Below are positions 25,723-34,057 of a DNA stretch of 64,000 nucleotides, in pieces (position 1 is the first letter of the stretch; each line of letters begins with the position of its first letter). Source of the DNA: DASTDH01 sp041167675. GTDB lineage: Bacteria > Verrucomicrobiota > Verrucomicrobiia > Chthoniobacterales > JAFAMB01. Below the pieces are notes generated by a model that was given only the letters and a program-made list of their open reading frames with translations, was not told the DNA's origin and did not search any database. A program made the translations under genes and the position numbers. The stretch lies in assembly GCA_041167675.1 (NCBI GenBank), contig JBEEIB010000008.1, positions 1 to 64,000 on the forward strand, in the 5' to 3' direction.

Positions 25723-26850
25723 GTGATACCAATGTGTAATGAGGCCATCTCATTTGCTCCCGGACGGGTCGAGCTACTTGGCAACCACACTGACTATAAT
25801 CAGGGCCTCGTGTTATCTGCCGCTATCCATTTGGGCGTGACTGTTCGTGCCAGAAAAGACAGTTCCAACCTAATCACAGTAAGTTCCGCCACCAACGGAC
25901 GGCGCGCCGAAATCGATATTTCAAGTATTGCACGGCTTCACACCGAGTCCTGGGCCAACTATCCACTAGGGGTCATTGAGACGTTGAGACAGACCGGTTT
26001 TCCACTGGGCGGAACTACAATTGATATCGATAGCGACCTGCCGTTAGGTGCTGGCCTTTCCAGTTCGGCCGCGTTGGAGGTTGCTACCGCATTTGCGCTC
26101 CGTGAGCTGTATCAACTTCCACTGGATCCGATGCAAATTGCTAAGCTCTGCCAACGGGCTGAAAACGAGTTCGTCGGCGTGCAGTGTGGACTTCTAGATC
26201 AGGCATCTTCGGTATTTGGTCAGGCGGGAAAAGCAATTCTCCTAGATTTCCGTTCCGTAACCGCCGAACCGATTGGGTTGCCTTCGGAGGTAGCCATTCT
26301 GTTGTTAGCTTCCGGAATTCCACATGCACTAACGGGCGGAGAGTACAACGAACGGCGCGAGCAATGCGCTAGAGCTGCAGCTCTGCTCGGTGTGACTGCA
26401 CTACGCGAAACGACAACAGCGGCGGTCCAAGCGGCCAAAATGGACCCGGTGGTGCAACGACGCGCGCTCCATATCACGGGAGAAAACGAGCGGGTCAGTC
26501 GAGGAATTAAGGCGCTGCGCCGCGACGATCCGGAGACATTTGGTCAGTTGATGTTCGAATCGCATCGAAGCTCCCGGGACAACTTTGAGAACAGCACGCC
26601 TGCCTTAGACTGTTTGGTAGAAATAGCCGAGCAGACGTCCGGTGTTTATGGCTCCAGATTAACCGGTGGCGGTTTTGGCGGATCGACAGTTTCACTGGTC
26701 AGTCGTGCGCAAGCCGACCAAATTAAAGAGTCGATGGTTGAGCAATATTTTGAGCGAATGGGCATACGCTCTTCGTCGATGCTAACACTCCCATCCCAAG
26801 GAGCCGTTATTCTTGCCTCAAGCTCGGATGAGATGACAAATAGCAAATAG
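25723..26850 (+). CDS. galK: Galactokinase
   Basis: This enzyme phosphorylates galactose to galactose 1-phosphate in the Leloir pathway. The 375-residue GHMP kinase has the family signature FAPGRVELLGNHTDYNQG, the ATP-binding LPLGAGLSSSAALEVA and the third motif SRLTGGGFGGSTVSL. Catalytic Asp is expected in GVQCGLLDQASS. The start is GTG at 25723, 11 bases after an AGG; an ATG at 25732 is the alternative. The last ~14 codons (ending DEMTNSK) and the stop lie inside a dispersed repeat (26809-26865), so the C-terminus is repeat-derived. No other gal gene is adjacent. Confidence 0.93.
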   Translation: MIPMCNEAISFAPGRVELLGNHTDYNQGLVLSAAIHLGVTVRARKDSSNLITVSSATNGRRAEIDISSIARLHTESWANYPLGVIETLRQTGFPLGGTTIDIDSDLPLGAGLSSSAALEVATAFALRELYQLPLDPMQIAKLCQRAENEFVGVQCGLLDQASSVFGQAGKAILLDFRSVTAEPIGLPSEVAILLLASGIPHALTGGEYNERREQCARAAALLGVTALRETTTAAVQAAKMDPVVQRRALHITGENERVSRGIKALRRDDPETFGQLMFESHRSSRDNFENSTPALDCLVEIAEQTSGVYGSRLTGGGFGGSTVSLVSRAQADQIKESMVEQYFERMGIRSSSMLTLPSQGAVILASSSDEMTNSK

Positions 26851-26865
26851 CGGATAGCAAATTGG
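26809..26865. repeat. Dispersed repeat with period-7 tail, overlapping the end of galK
   Basis: The heptamers ATGACAA ATAGCAA ATAGCGG ATAGCAA (26833-26860) run through the galK stop codon (26848-26850). The 24 bases before them resemble the left arm of the 27884-28158 element (17 of 22 positions from TTGCC to GAGAT). Confidence 0.65.
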
Positions 26866-26867
26866 AG

Positions 26868-26887
26868 GTTCGGCGGTCCCGGCGTTT
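26868..26887. repeat. Short period-9 repeat
   Basis: GGTTCGGCG GTCCCGGCG shows two nonamers of the TCGGC family directly after the period-7 repeat, so two periodic families abut here. Confidence 0.4.
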
Positions 26888-26947
26888 CTATTCGGGTAAT
26901 AAATTTTACGTTGGGCAACGCTAAATTTGGGTTAGGGTCTCGCAGCG

Positions 26948-27883
26948 ATGGAAAAGAGCGTCACTCCGCGGCTGGCCGATATTCTTAAATCGTACGAAAA
27001 TATCGGCGGCATCAACAATATTGATGGGTCCAATCTGCCCTCAAAACGGGCCGTAGCCCAAATCTGTGACGATCTTCTGCAAATCCTGTTTCCAGGGTAC
27101 CACGATGAGGAACCCATTCATTCCGAGCAAGTAGCGCAAATTATTTCTGCTCGCGTTCTGAGCGTTGCCGATCGCATACGGATCGAAGCATTTAAAAGCC
27201 TGAGAACTCGGGAGCCGCGATGCCCGGAGAAACAAGCCGAAGCCATCACACTTGATCTGATTCGATGCATTCCCAAGATTCGTCTGCTTTTACGTACCGA
27301 TGTAGAAGCGGCATATGAGGGCGATCCGGCAAGTAAGAGTTACGAGGAAATAATCGTTAGCTATCCCTGTGTCGAGGCGATCGCCATTCAACGCATCGCA
27401 CACGCCCTTTATTTAATGGAGCTGCCATTGCTCCCGCGGATTATGACCGAGTGGGCCCATAGCCGGACAGGGATCGATATTCATCCGGGCGCCCAAATCG
27501 GTGACTATTTCTTTATCGATCACGGAACCGGTGTCGTCATCGGCGAAACCTGCGTTATCGGAGACCACGTAAAGCTCTATCACGGGGTTACCCTGGGAGC
27601 GCGGAGCTTCCAAAAAGATGATGAGGGCCGAATTAAAAAGGGCGGCAAGCGACATCCAAATGTTGAGGATTGGGTTACGATCTATCCAAATTCCACCATT
27701 CTGGGAGGAGAGACGACGATCGGAGCTCATACCACAATCGGAGCGAATGTGTTCTTAATGGAAAGCGTTCCGCCAAACTCTTTGGTCACGAACGAAAAAT
27801 CGCAGGTCAAGATCGTCTCCAAACGAGATCTAACCGCACAGAGCAATGGAGCGGCGGAGCCGTTGCCGGAATATGAGATCTGA
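26948..27883 (+). CDS. Serine O-acetyltransferase (EpsC/CysE type)
   Basis: The enzyme acetylates serine for cysteine synthesis. The 311-residue protein has an N-terminal helical domain (~1-175) and a C-terminal left-handed beta-helix of hexapeptide repeats. These include GIDIHPGAQIGDYFFIDHGT, GVVIGETCVIGDHVKLYHGV, TIYPNSTILGGETTIGAH and TIGANVFLMESVPPNSLV. The active-site H-G-T (DHGTG) and the YHGVTLG loop are present. The longer N-terminal domain and the KRHPNVEDWVTIYPNSTILG stretch match the EpsC subgroup. No cysteine synthase gene is adjacent. The stop is immediately followed by a long inverted repeat. Confidence 0.93.
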   Translation: MEKSVTPRLADILKSYENIGGINNIDGSNLPSKRAVAQICDDLLQILFPGYHDEEPIHSEQVAQIISARVLSVADRIRIEAFKSLRTREPRCPEKQAEAITLDLIRCIPKIRLLLRTDVEAAYEGDPASKSYEEIIVSYPCVEAIAIQRIAHALYLMELPLLPRIMTEWAHSRTGIDIHPGAQIGDYFFIDHGTGVVIGETCVIGDHVKLYHGVTLGARSFQKDDEGRIKKGGKRHPNVEDWVTIYPNSTILGGETTIGAHTTIGANVFLMESVPPNSLVTNEKSQVKIVSKRDLTAQSNGAAEPLPEYEI

Positions 27884-28158
27884 TCATTCTCGCCTTAGGC
27901 TCGAATGAAATCGCAAATCGCAAATCGCAGATAGCAAATTGGCCGACAGAGCTGTTCAGTGCGTTGGCCCTTTATCCGGCGCGAGGTATCGATCGAGTGG
28001 ACCCTCACGAATCATTAGTCCCGGCCCGGTATCGTCGCGAACATCGGGCATCCGTGATCGGTGATAGCGCGCGGAAGCGCCAGATGGCGAACACAAAAGT
28101 CAATCTGCTATCTGCTATTTGCTATCTGTCATTTCATTCGAGCCTAAGGCGAGAATGA
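27884..28158. mobile_element. Small non-coding element with long terminal inverted repeats
   Basis: The outermost 28 bases (27884-27911 and 28131-28158) are perfect reverse complements. Directly inside them the arms continue as matching period-7 heptamers (27911-27942 and 28101-28135), giving ~58-base imperfect arms. The ~158-base centre has no coding frame. The element exactly fills the space between the epsC stop and the stop of the convergent small membrane protein gene. Its length and structure fit a MITE-like or paired-palindrome element. No target-site duplication was identified, so transposition is inference. Confidence 0.55.
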
Positions 28159-28163
28159 CGGCG

Positions 28164-28463
28164 TTAGTACAGCTGCTCCTCTTCGTGAAGTCCGGAGCCT
28201 TCCCGGATCGAGCGGAGGCGACGGCGCACCCCGAGCTTGGATCGAGGACCATTGATCAAGTCAACGACTACGCCGCCGACGGCAGGAACAAAGGTGGCAA
28301 CTGCGACAACCATCAGTCCGAGCGCGACCGTAGCTTGATTCTTTTTGTCTAGCCTACTGCCCAAGAGAATTCCGAATGCGCAAGCGATTGTTGCCTGAGA
28401 AACGCTTAAGAGAGTTGCCGAGGTGAGTGATAAAGTTAGAGTCTTACTGTGCTCGGTCGTCAT
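28164..28463 (-). CDS. Small membrane protein of unknown function
   Basis: This 99-residue protein has two predicted transmembrane helices (~15-35, SATLLSVSQATIACAFGILL; ~43-65, TVALGLMVVAVATFVPAVGG). A positively charged C-terminal tail follows (RSKLGVRRRLRSIREG), which should lie in the cytoplasm. There is no recognised family. It is followed by an inverted-repeat element and preceded by an AT-rich 187-base region likely to hold its promoter and that of the divergent mannose-1-phosphate guanylyltransferase. Confidence 0.6.
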   Translation of the reverse strand: MTTEHSKTLTLSLTSATLLSVSQATIACAFGILLGSRLDKKNQATVALGLMVVAVATFVPAVGGVVVDLINGPRSKLGVRRRLRSIREGSGLHEEEQLY

Positions 28464-28650
28464 ACAAAGTGTCGATTAATTAGAATGGGCCTTTACATTT
28501 TATTAAACGACTCGAATTATCGCTTCGAGCCGGACAATTAATCGGGGATTAATCGTCAACAGTTTTGTTCTCCAGGAGCACTCGAGGATGTATATTTGAG
28601 AAGATTTCAAACAGGGATACTGAGCCAATAGTTCAGGCGAGTTTTACGCA

Positions 28651-29712
28651 ATGTCGAATTCTTTTTATGCCTTAGTCCTGGCAGGCGGAAGCGGCACCCG
28701 CTTCTGGCCCTTAAGTCGCAAGACTACGCCCAAGCAGCTTCTCCGCTTATTTAACGATAGCACTTTGCTGGAAGAGACGCTGCTTCGCTTAGAGGGACTC
28801 ATCCCGCCGGAGAATATTCTGATCTTAACCAACGAGGAACAAGAGCAAGCTGTCCGAGAGCTCCTCAGAAAACATCCGCCAGAGAACATCTATGCCGAAC
28901 CAGCCAAACGCGATACCGCGGCAGCAATCGCGTTGGGAGTCGGATTGATCGCTGCCCGCGACTCGGGAGCGACAATGGTAGTACTTCCCGCGGATCATCT
29001 CATCAGAGATCGTTCGGCATTCCAAACCGATTTGCGAGCCGCGGCCAAGGCGGCAGAGCAAAGCGGCGATTTGATCACTATCGGAATCAAGCCAACCTGG
29101 GCGTGCCCGGGATTCGGTTACATCGAAAAAGGCGTGAAGACTTATGGACCCGCCAACGACTTATTTGAAGTCGTGCGGTTCCGAGAGAAGCCAGCCGTCG
29201 ATTTGGCCGAGTCATTTGTTCGCAGCGGTAATTTCTTTTGGAACGCCGGGATTTTTATTTGGACGGTAAAAGCCATTCTAACCGAGTTAAACCGTCACGC
29301 ACCCGAACTCGGCGAATTCGTCTCCTGTATTCGCCACTCGGTTGATTTCGGCAAATTATTGAAAAAACGGTTCCCCTCTTTGCCCAAAATCTCGATCGAT
29401 TATGCGGTGATGGAGAAAGCCGGACGCGTGCTGGTTAGACCGGCTTCTTTCGACTGGGACGACGTTGGCAGCTGGACAGCAGTGGCAAAGTATTTCGATC
29501 AACTGCCCAATGGCAATACGGCCAACTGCCCAGTTACGTCGGAAAAGTCTGGAAATAACATTGTATTTTCCAAGGACAAGCTTCAGGTAGCTTTGCTGGG
29601 CGTCAGTGATCTGATCGTTGTCCAAACCGAGGACGCTATCCTGGTGTGCAATCGTCACGAAGTAGAAAACGTAAAGAAGCTGGTGGAGTCACTTCCGGAC
29701 AAACTCCAATGA
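28651..29712 (+). CDS. Mannose-1-phosphate guanylyltransferase
   Basis: The enzyme makes GDP-mannose from mannose 1-phosphate and GTP for surface polysaccharides. The 353-residue protein has the nucleotidyltransferase signature LAGGSGTRFWPLSRKTTPKQ at the N-terminus. VLPADHLI, CPGFGYIEKG, VRFREKPA and SGNFFWNAGIFIW follow, with FDWDDVGSWTA near the end. It lacks the C-terminal isomerase domain of bifunctional forms. The stop codon overlaps the start of ruvX (ATGA), so the two genes form an operon although their functions are unrelated. Confidence 0.92.
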   Translation: MSNSFYALVLAGGSGTRFWPLSRKTTPKQLLRLFNDSTLLEETLLRLEGLIPPENILILTNEEQEQAVRELLRKHPPENIYAEPAKRDTAAAIALGVGLIAARDSGATMVVLPADHLIRDRSAFQTDLRAAAKAAEQSGDLITIGIKPTWACPGFGYIEKGVKTYGPANDLFEVVRFREKPAVDLAESFVRSGNFFWNAGIFIWTVKAILTELNRHAPELGEFVSCIRHSVDFGKLLKKRFPSLPKISIDYAVMEKAGRVLVRPASFDWDDVGSWTAVAKYFDQLPNGNTANCPVTSEKSGNNIVFSKDKLQVALLGVSDLIVVQTEDAILVCNRHEVENVKKLVESLPDKLQ

Positions 29713-30164
29713 GCGGGCGCTGGCTGGGAGTCGACTATGGTGATGTCCGCATCGGGCTTGCGCTTTCGGATGAACTGGCTCTGCTGGCGCATCCGGCAGC
29801 AACCTTGGCGAACGACGGCTCCACGCTAGCGACTATTCGGGATCTGGTAATTCGGAAGCAAGTAACAGGAATCGTGCTCGGAATTCCCCGAAATATGAAT
29901 GGCACGTTCGGCCCTTCCGCGGATAAGGCGAAGAAGTTCGGCGAAGAGCTCCGGAAACACTTACCGGAGCAACGGCTTATATTTTGGGATGAACGCCTAA
30001 CGACGGCCGAGGCTCAACGCGTTTTGCATGGAGCCGGCAAGAACACAAAATCCAGCCGGCCGGTATTGGACCAGGTAGCGGCCCAAATCCTCCTTCAAAG
30101 CTACCTGGATTCTCTGCAGTTGGCCGCACCAGGGGGAGAGTTGGAGAATACCGATGGCGGGTAA
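29709..30164 (+). CDS. Putative pre-16S rRNA nuclease / Holliday-junction resolvase-like RuvX (YqgF)
   Basis: This 151-residue protein has an RNase H-like fold. N-terminal GVDYGDVRIGLALSD carries the first catalytic Asp. VLGIPRNMNGTFGPSADKA forms the second strand, and FWDERLTTAEAQRVL plus RPVLDQVAAQILLQSYLD supply the remaining acidic residues. Homologues mature the 5' end of 16S rRNA. The ATG at 29709 was chosen because it overlaps the preceding stop and starts four residues before the first strand; the longer frame back to 29646 lies within the upstream gene. Confidence 0.92.
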   Translation: MSGRWLGVDYGDVRIGLALSDELALLAHPAATLANDGSTLATIRDLVIRKQVTGIVLGIPRNMNGTFGPSADKAKKFGEELRKHLPEQRLIFWDERLTTAEAQRVLHGAGKNTKSSRPVLDQVAAQILLQSYLDSLQLAAPGGELENTDGG

Positions 30165-30210
30165 GGCCAGGCATTAGCCGCTAACGTAAGCGTCCGCCCC
30201 CCTGAACCGA

Positions 30211-30369
30211 TCAACCTAGGCGATCAAGTTCACGCAGGATCTGGTAACAATCACCGCATACCTGTTTCTTCTCAATGATGTAATGAACGGGAACAACGGC
30301 CGAATCTTCCCACTGGCCTGGTTCCTCAACACAATCTTCGCCGCAATTCCAACACTTCGATTCTGTCAT
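30211..30369 (-). CDS. Small zinc-ribbon-like protein (52 residues)
   Basis: The product begins MTESKCWNCGED and ends YQILRELDRLG. It has Cys6-x2-Cys9 and, 28 residues later, Cys38-x2-Cys41 (VCGDC), the spacing of a small zinc ribbon; Cys13 is extra. Two short strands (SAVVPVHYIIEKK) precede the second knuckle. Codon structure is clean and the start ATG is unambiguous. Such tiny ribbons commonly act as RNA or protein adaptors; no function is assigned. It lies in the gap between ruvX and truA. Confidence 0.7.
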   Translation of the reverse strand: MTESKCWNCGEDCVEEPGQWEDSAVVPVHYIIEKKQVCGDCYQILRELDRLG

Positions 30370-30572
30370 TCGTAACGCTTTGCACTTCGCTTTCTCCGCT
30401 CAATCGCTGCAATAAAGCAGATATCATACCTAATCATCCGGTATGGCGTCAAAATATTTCTGTTTTTCACGCGCTTTCAGCGATTGTAGGGCCTCAGCGC
30501 AATTTTCGGTAACGCGACCCTACTCACACGCCGGAACGCCCTGGCACGCGCCCTTGTACAGAACTCTCCTCC

Positions 30573-31334
30573 TCAATATTTCACCCGAACCAAATAGAGT
30601 CCTCCCGCTGGCGCCAAGTGGTGGCTTTTTCTTCCTTTCGGCTCCTCAATTAGATCGTTTAACCACGCCAAGTCATGTCGTCCAAGCGCGACTTGCACGA
30701 TGGAGCCGGTCAATAGGCGGACCATTCGATAGAGAAACCCGTCACCCGAATAATCCAGCGTTATCACTGAGCTGTTCCGCCGAACGCCGATGCTCGAAAT
30801 GATACGGACAGTAGTTTCGGACGGTCTTCCGCGATTCGCCGCAAATGCAGCGAAATCGTGCGTACCAACAAAAGCCGCTGCTGCCTGCCGCATGATATCG
30901 ATCGGGAGTCCCCGCGGAATATGCCAGGATCGATTGACCTCGAGCGGGTGCAGAAACGGGGCGTTCCAGATCCGGTAGCGATAAACTTTGCCGCGCGCCG
31001 AAAACCGAGCATGAAAATCCGGCGTGGCCAATTGACAGCGCAGCACCCGCATCTCACGGGGCAAATGGGCATTGAGCGCGGCGAGCCACACATCTCGCGA
31101 GAATTTTCCTTTTGGAACATCAACGTGAGCTATCTGAGCCATGGCATGAACTCCGGCATCCGTGCGACCGGCACCGTGAATCTTCGGAGCGGCTCCCAGA
31201 ATCTGGCGAAAAGCTGCGACCAGATGGTCCTGCACCGCATTGCCATTCGGCTGGCTTTGCCAACCCGAAAAAGCTCCGCCGTCGTAGGCGATGGTGAGTC
31301 GTAGTCGTTCAATGAGCGGAAATCGCTTTTCCAC
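30573..31334 (-). CDS. truA: tRNA pseudouridine(38-40) synthase TruA
   Basis: TruA isomerises uridines in the anticodon stem-loop. The 253-residue protein starts with RLRLTIAYDGGAFSGWQSQP and has the catalytic Asp59 in HGAGRTDAGVHA. KVYRYRIWN, GTHDFAAFA and FLYRMVRLLTGSIVQVALG follow. All of these are hallmarks of the family. The ATG at 31334 gives the standard length. It stands alone, divergent from the arginine-degradation operon. Confidence 0.95.
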   Translation of the reverse strand: MEKRFPLIERLRLTIAYDGGAFSGWQSQPNGNAVQDHLVAAFRQILGAAPKIHGAGRTDAGVHAMAQIAHVDVPKGKFSRDVWLAALNAHLPREMRVLRCQLATPDFHARFSARGKVYRYRIWNAPFLHPLEVNRSWHIPRGLPIDIMRQAAAAFVGTHDFAAFAANRGRPSETTVRIISSIGVRRNSSVITLDYSGDGFLYRMVRLLTGSIVQVALGRHDLAWLNDLIEEPKGRKSHHLAPAGGLYLVRVKY

Positions 31335-31654
31335 AATGCTATAAAGAATGTCTTCTCGCTGAGGTTCTGGCTAAGGAATTTGATGGCAGAGCGCACACTC
31401 TGACTCCGCAATGTCCACGTCGCGGCCACATTCGGTAGTTCACGGGTCCGCAAAACGAATTGGCGCGCGCCATAGTCTGCGAAGGCGGCGTCCGACATAT
31501 CGGTTGGATTGCTTGCGCTCTAGTTCGAGCACAACGACGTCGGATCCTCGCTCGGCGGATCGCGAGGCCGCGATCCCTCCCCTCCATTGCTTGTCGTCGA
31601 GGATCGCTTTATTTTTCTAGCCTCGCCCTTGTTGGCCGATCCAGATTCAACGGT
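31335..31654. other. Intergenic region between truA and astA with nested hairpins
   Basis: No gene is seen; the open frames here lack family support. A perfect 20-base hairpin (GGATCGCG AGGC CGCGATCC, 31557-31576) is nested between GATCCTCG (31543-31550) and CGAGGATC (31598-31605). The latter is followed by GCTTTATTTTT. On the plus strand this could act as an intrinsic terminator or attenuator about 40 bases ahead of astA. Confidence 0.4.
31543..31616 (+). terminator. Terminator-like or attenuator-like structure ahead of astA
   Basis: An outer 8-base stem (31543-31550 with 31598-31605) encloses a perfect 8-base hairpin and is followed by a T-rich run. It lies within the likely leader of the arginine-degradation operon. 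Confidence 0.35.
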
Positions 31655-32692
31655 ATGGTGCTAGATTTTGTCTTACGACCGGTTGGCGAACATGATCTTC
31701 CCGATCTCAGGCATTTGGCTGGTGTAATCCAAGACGGGTTGACCACTCTGCCACCTGAGGACTCCGCCCTGGAGGATCGCATTAACCAATCGCTTCGCGC
31801 CTTCGATCGCAGGATCAAAAAGGCTGGAAGTGACCATTACCTTTTCGTTCTGGAGGAGGTCGGTTCCGGCGCGGTAGTCGGTACTTCCGCAATTATCGCC
31901 CGGGTCGGAGGATTCGATCCATTTTATACTTATGAGGTCCGCCGAGAACGGCTGGTCCATCAGTCGCTCGGAATCGATCACGAAATGGATGTACTTCATC
32001 TGAAACTCGATCACAAAGGTCCGTCGGAGGTTTGTACATTGTCGCTCCGACCAGAGTTCCGGCGCGCGGGTCGCGGTGTTCTCCTGTCGTTGAGCCGCTT
32101 TCTTTTTATGGCTTGTTTCCCGCAACGATTTGACGAGCGCGTGATCGCAGAATTGCGCGGCTTCACGAACGAAGCCGGAGCCTCCCCATTTTGGGAGGCG
32201 ATCGGACGCCACTTCTTTGCCCAATCGTTTGCGCAGGCAGATTTTCAAAGCGGCATCGGTCAGAAAGACTTCATCCGCGACTTGATGCCCAAATACCCAA
32301 TCTACACCGCTACTCTACCGGAGGAGGCGCAAGCGGTGATTGGGCGAGTACACCGCGACGCCGAACCGGCGCTTAAGATCCTGCTGTCCCAAGGATTTGA
32401 ACGAACCAACGAGGTGGATATCTTCGACGCCGGGCCGCTGGTCGCAGCTTCGCGATCATCGATAAAAGCGGTTCAGGAATCTCAATTCGGCGAAATTGCT
32501 ACCGTAAGGGAGCCACATGACCGTTCGTTCTATTTGGTCGGCCATGCTGCACTCAACTTCCGAGCCTGCCTAGCGCCCCTGGAGATTAACGTAGACAAAA
32601 CTGTGATCATATCCGAACGGACCGCTGAGATTCTTCAGGTCGCCGTTGGCGATCGGTTGATCTTTCTGGCTCTGCCAACCCGCAACCTATAA
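31655..32692 (+). CDS. astA: Arginine N-succinyltransferase
   Basis: AstA transfers succinyl from succinyl-CoA to arginine, the first step of the AST catabolic route. The 345-residue protein begins LDFVLRPVGEHDLPDL. The family landmarks VVGTSAIIARVGGFDPFYTY and EVCTLSLRPEFRRAGRGVLL follow, with FWEAIGRHFFAQSFAQADF, LMPKYPIYTATLPEEAQ and VGDRLIFLALPTRN. The ATG at 31655 matches the family N-terminus; the extended open frame upstream is intergenic. The stop shares one base with astB. Ornithine-specific paralogues are similar, so the exact substrate rests on the adjacent astB. Confidence 0.9.
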   Translation: MVLDFVLRPVGEHDLPDLRHLAGVIQDGLTTLPPEDSALEDRINQSLRAFDRRIKKAGSDHYLFVLEEVGSGAVVGTSAIIARVGGFDPFYTYEVRRERLVHQSLGIDHEMDVLHLKLDHKGPSEVCTLSLRPEFRRAGRGVLLSLSRFLFMACFPQRFDERVIAELRGFTNEAGASPFWEAIGRHFFAQSFAQADFQSGIGQKDFIRDLMPKYPIYTATLPEEAQAVIGRVHRDAEPALKILLSQGFERTNEVDIFDAGPLVAASRSSIKAVQESQFGEIATVREPHDRSFYLVGHAALNFRACLAPLEINVDKTVIISERTAEILQVAVGDRLIFLALPTRNL

Positions 32693-34050
32693 TGAGCACC
32701 GCTCCGCCAGCCGAGTTCCGAGAATACAATTTCGATGGGCTAGTAGGTCCGACTCATCATTACGGCGGTCTTTCACATGGGAATCCAGCCTCGATGCAAA
32801 ATCGATCCTTGGTTGCCCATCCACGTTTGGCTGTCCGTCAAGGATTGGCCAAGATGCGCTGTTTGTTTGAGCTAGGTGTTGGTCAAGCTCTAATCCCGCC
32901 CTTGCATCGCCCGCAGCTCGAAGTGCTTCGCCGAGTCGGATTCACCGGCGGCGATCAGCAGGTAATCGAGAGGGCTTGGCGAGATGCGCCGGATTTGCTT
33001 TCGGCCAGTTTCTCGGCATCTGGAATGTGGACGGCAAATGCAGCTACCGTCGCTCCAAGTTGTGATACCGCTGACGGCCGGGTGCACTTCACGCCGGCTA
33101 ATTTGATGGCGAACCTGCATCGCGCTTTTGAGGCAGAAGAAACCGCCCACCTTTTGCAGTCTCTTTTTCCGGATCCCGAACTCTTTGTCCATCACGCTCC
33201 GCTTCCGCGAACGCTGGCCTTCGGTGATGAGGGTGCCGCCAACCATAATCGGCTGGTTGGTCGAACCGGGCAGCGCGGTATCCACCTTTTTGTTTACGGT
33301 CGCGAATATTTTCGACCTACTAAACTGACCCATTTTCCCCAAAGACAGACGCTCGAAGCGGCTCAAGCAATCGCTCGTTTGCATCGGCTCGACTCAGACC
33401 AACTCTTCTTTGCCCAACAGGATCCCGAATCGATCGAGGCGGGCGCTTTTCACAATGATGTTATCGCGACAGCACATAACGAACTTCTGCTGTACCACCA
33501 GAAAGCATTCGTCGCACCGGAACAGTTAATTGAGCGGCTTTCCTCCACCTTTGCCACGACTCAGACCAAAGAATTGTGCGCTATCAAAATCGACCAGTTC
33601 TCACTGAACGAAGCGGTATCATCTTATTTTTTCAATTCACAAATTGTCACGGCAGCGGACGGGACAATGGTTTTGATCGCCCCGGAGGAGTGCCGGCAGA
33701 TAGCGGTTGTGCACGAAACGATCCAACAACTGCGATTCGATCCGCATTGCCCGATTTCGCGCGTGTTGTTTCTAGATCTGCGTGAAAGTATGAAAAATGG
33801 CGGCGGACCCGCTTGCCTGCGCAATCGTGTTGTTCTGAGCGCAAAGGAGAGTGCTGCTGTTCCCCGGCGAGTTTTTCTGGATAAGCAATCATTTGCCGAC
33901 CTGGAGAACTGGGCGGACCGGCACTACCGCGAGTCAGTGGTATTGAACGACTTCCTGGATCCGCTGTTTCGCCATGAAATAGAGGCCGCGCTCGACGAAT
34001 TGACCCAAATCTTAGGTCTCGGCTCAATCTACGCGTTCCAAAAGGCCTAG
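32692..34050 (+). CDS. astB: N-succinylarginine dihydrolase
   Basis: AstB hydrolyses N2-succinylarginine to N2-succinylornithine, releasing CO2 and ammonia. The 452-residue guanidino-modifying enzyme begins EYNFDGLVGPTHHYGGLSHG. It has SASGMWTANAATVAPSCD, FGDEGAANHNRL, FAQQDPESIEAGAFHNDVIA and the catalytic Cys375 in NGGGPACLRNRVVL. The AstB signature HNDVIATAHNELLLYH-like stretch supplies the active-site His. Length and motifs are complete, which confirms that the operon uses succinylated arginine. Confidence 0.94.
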   Translation: MSTAPPAEFREYNFDGLVGPTHHYGGLSHGNPASMQNRSLVAHPRLAVRQGLAKMRCLFELGVGQALIPPLHRPQLEVLRRVGFTGGDQQVIERAWRDAPDLLSASFSASGMWTANAATVAPSCDTADGRVHFTPANLMANLHRAFEAEETAHLLQSLFPDPELFVHHAPLPRTLAFGDEGAANHNRLVGRTGQRGIHLFVYGREYFRPTKLTHFPQRQTLEAAQAIARLHRLDSDQLFFAQQDPESIEAGAFHNDVIATAHNELLLYHQKAFVAPEQLIERLSSTFATTQTKELCAIKIDQFSLNEAVSSYFFNSQIVTAADGTMVLIAPEECRQIAVVHETIQQLRFDPHCPISRVLFLDLRESMKNGGGPACLRNRVVLSAKESAAVPRRVFLDKQSFADLENWADRHYRESVVLNDFLDPLFRHEIEAALDELTQILGLGSIYAFQKA

Positions 34051-34057
34051 GTCCTAT

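Noticed and set aside
27884..28158. Possible CRISPR array or leader
   Set aside because: Units are 7 bases, uninterrupted by spacers, and no cas gene is present; the structure is an inverted pair.
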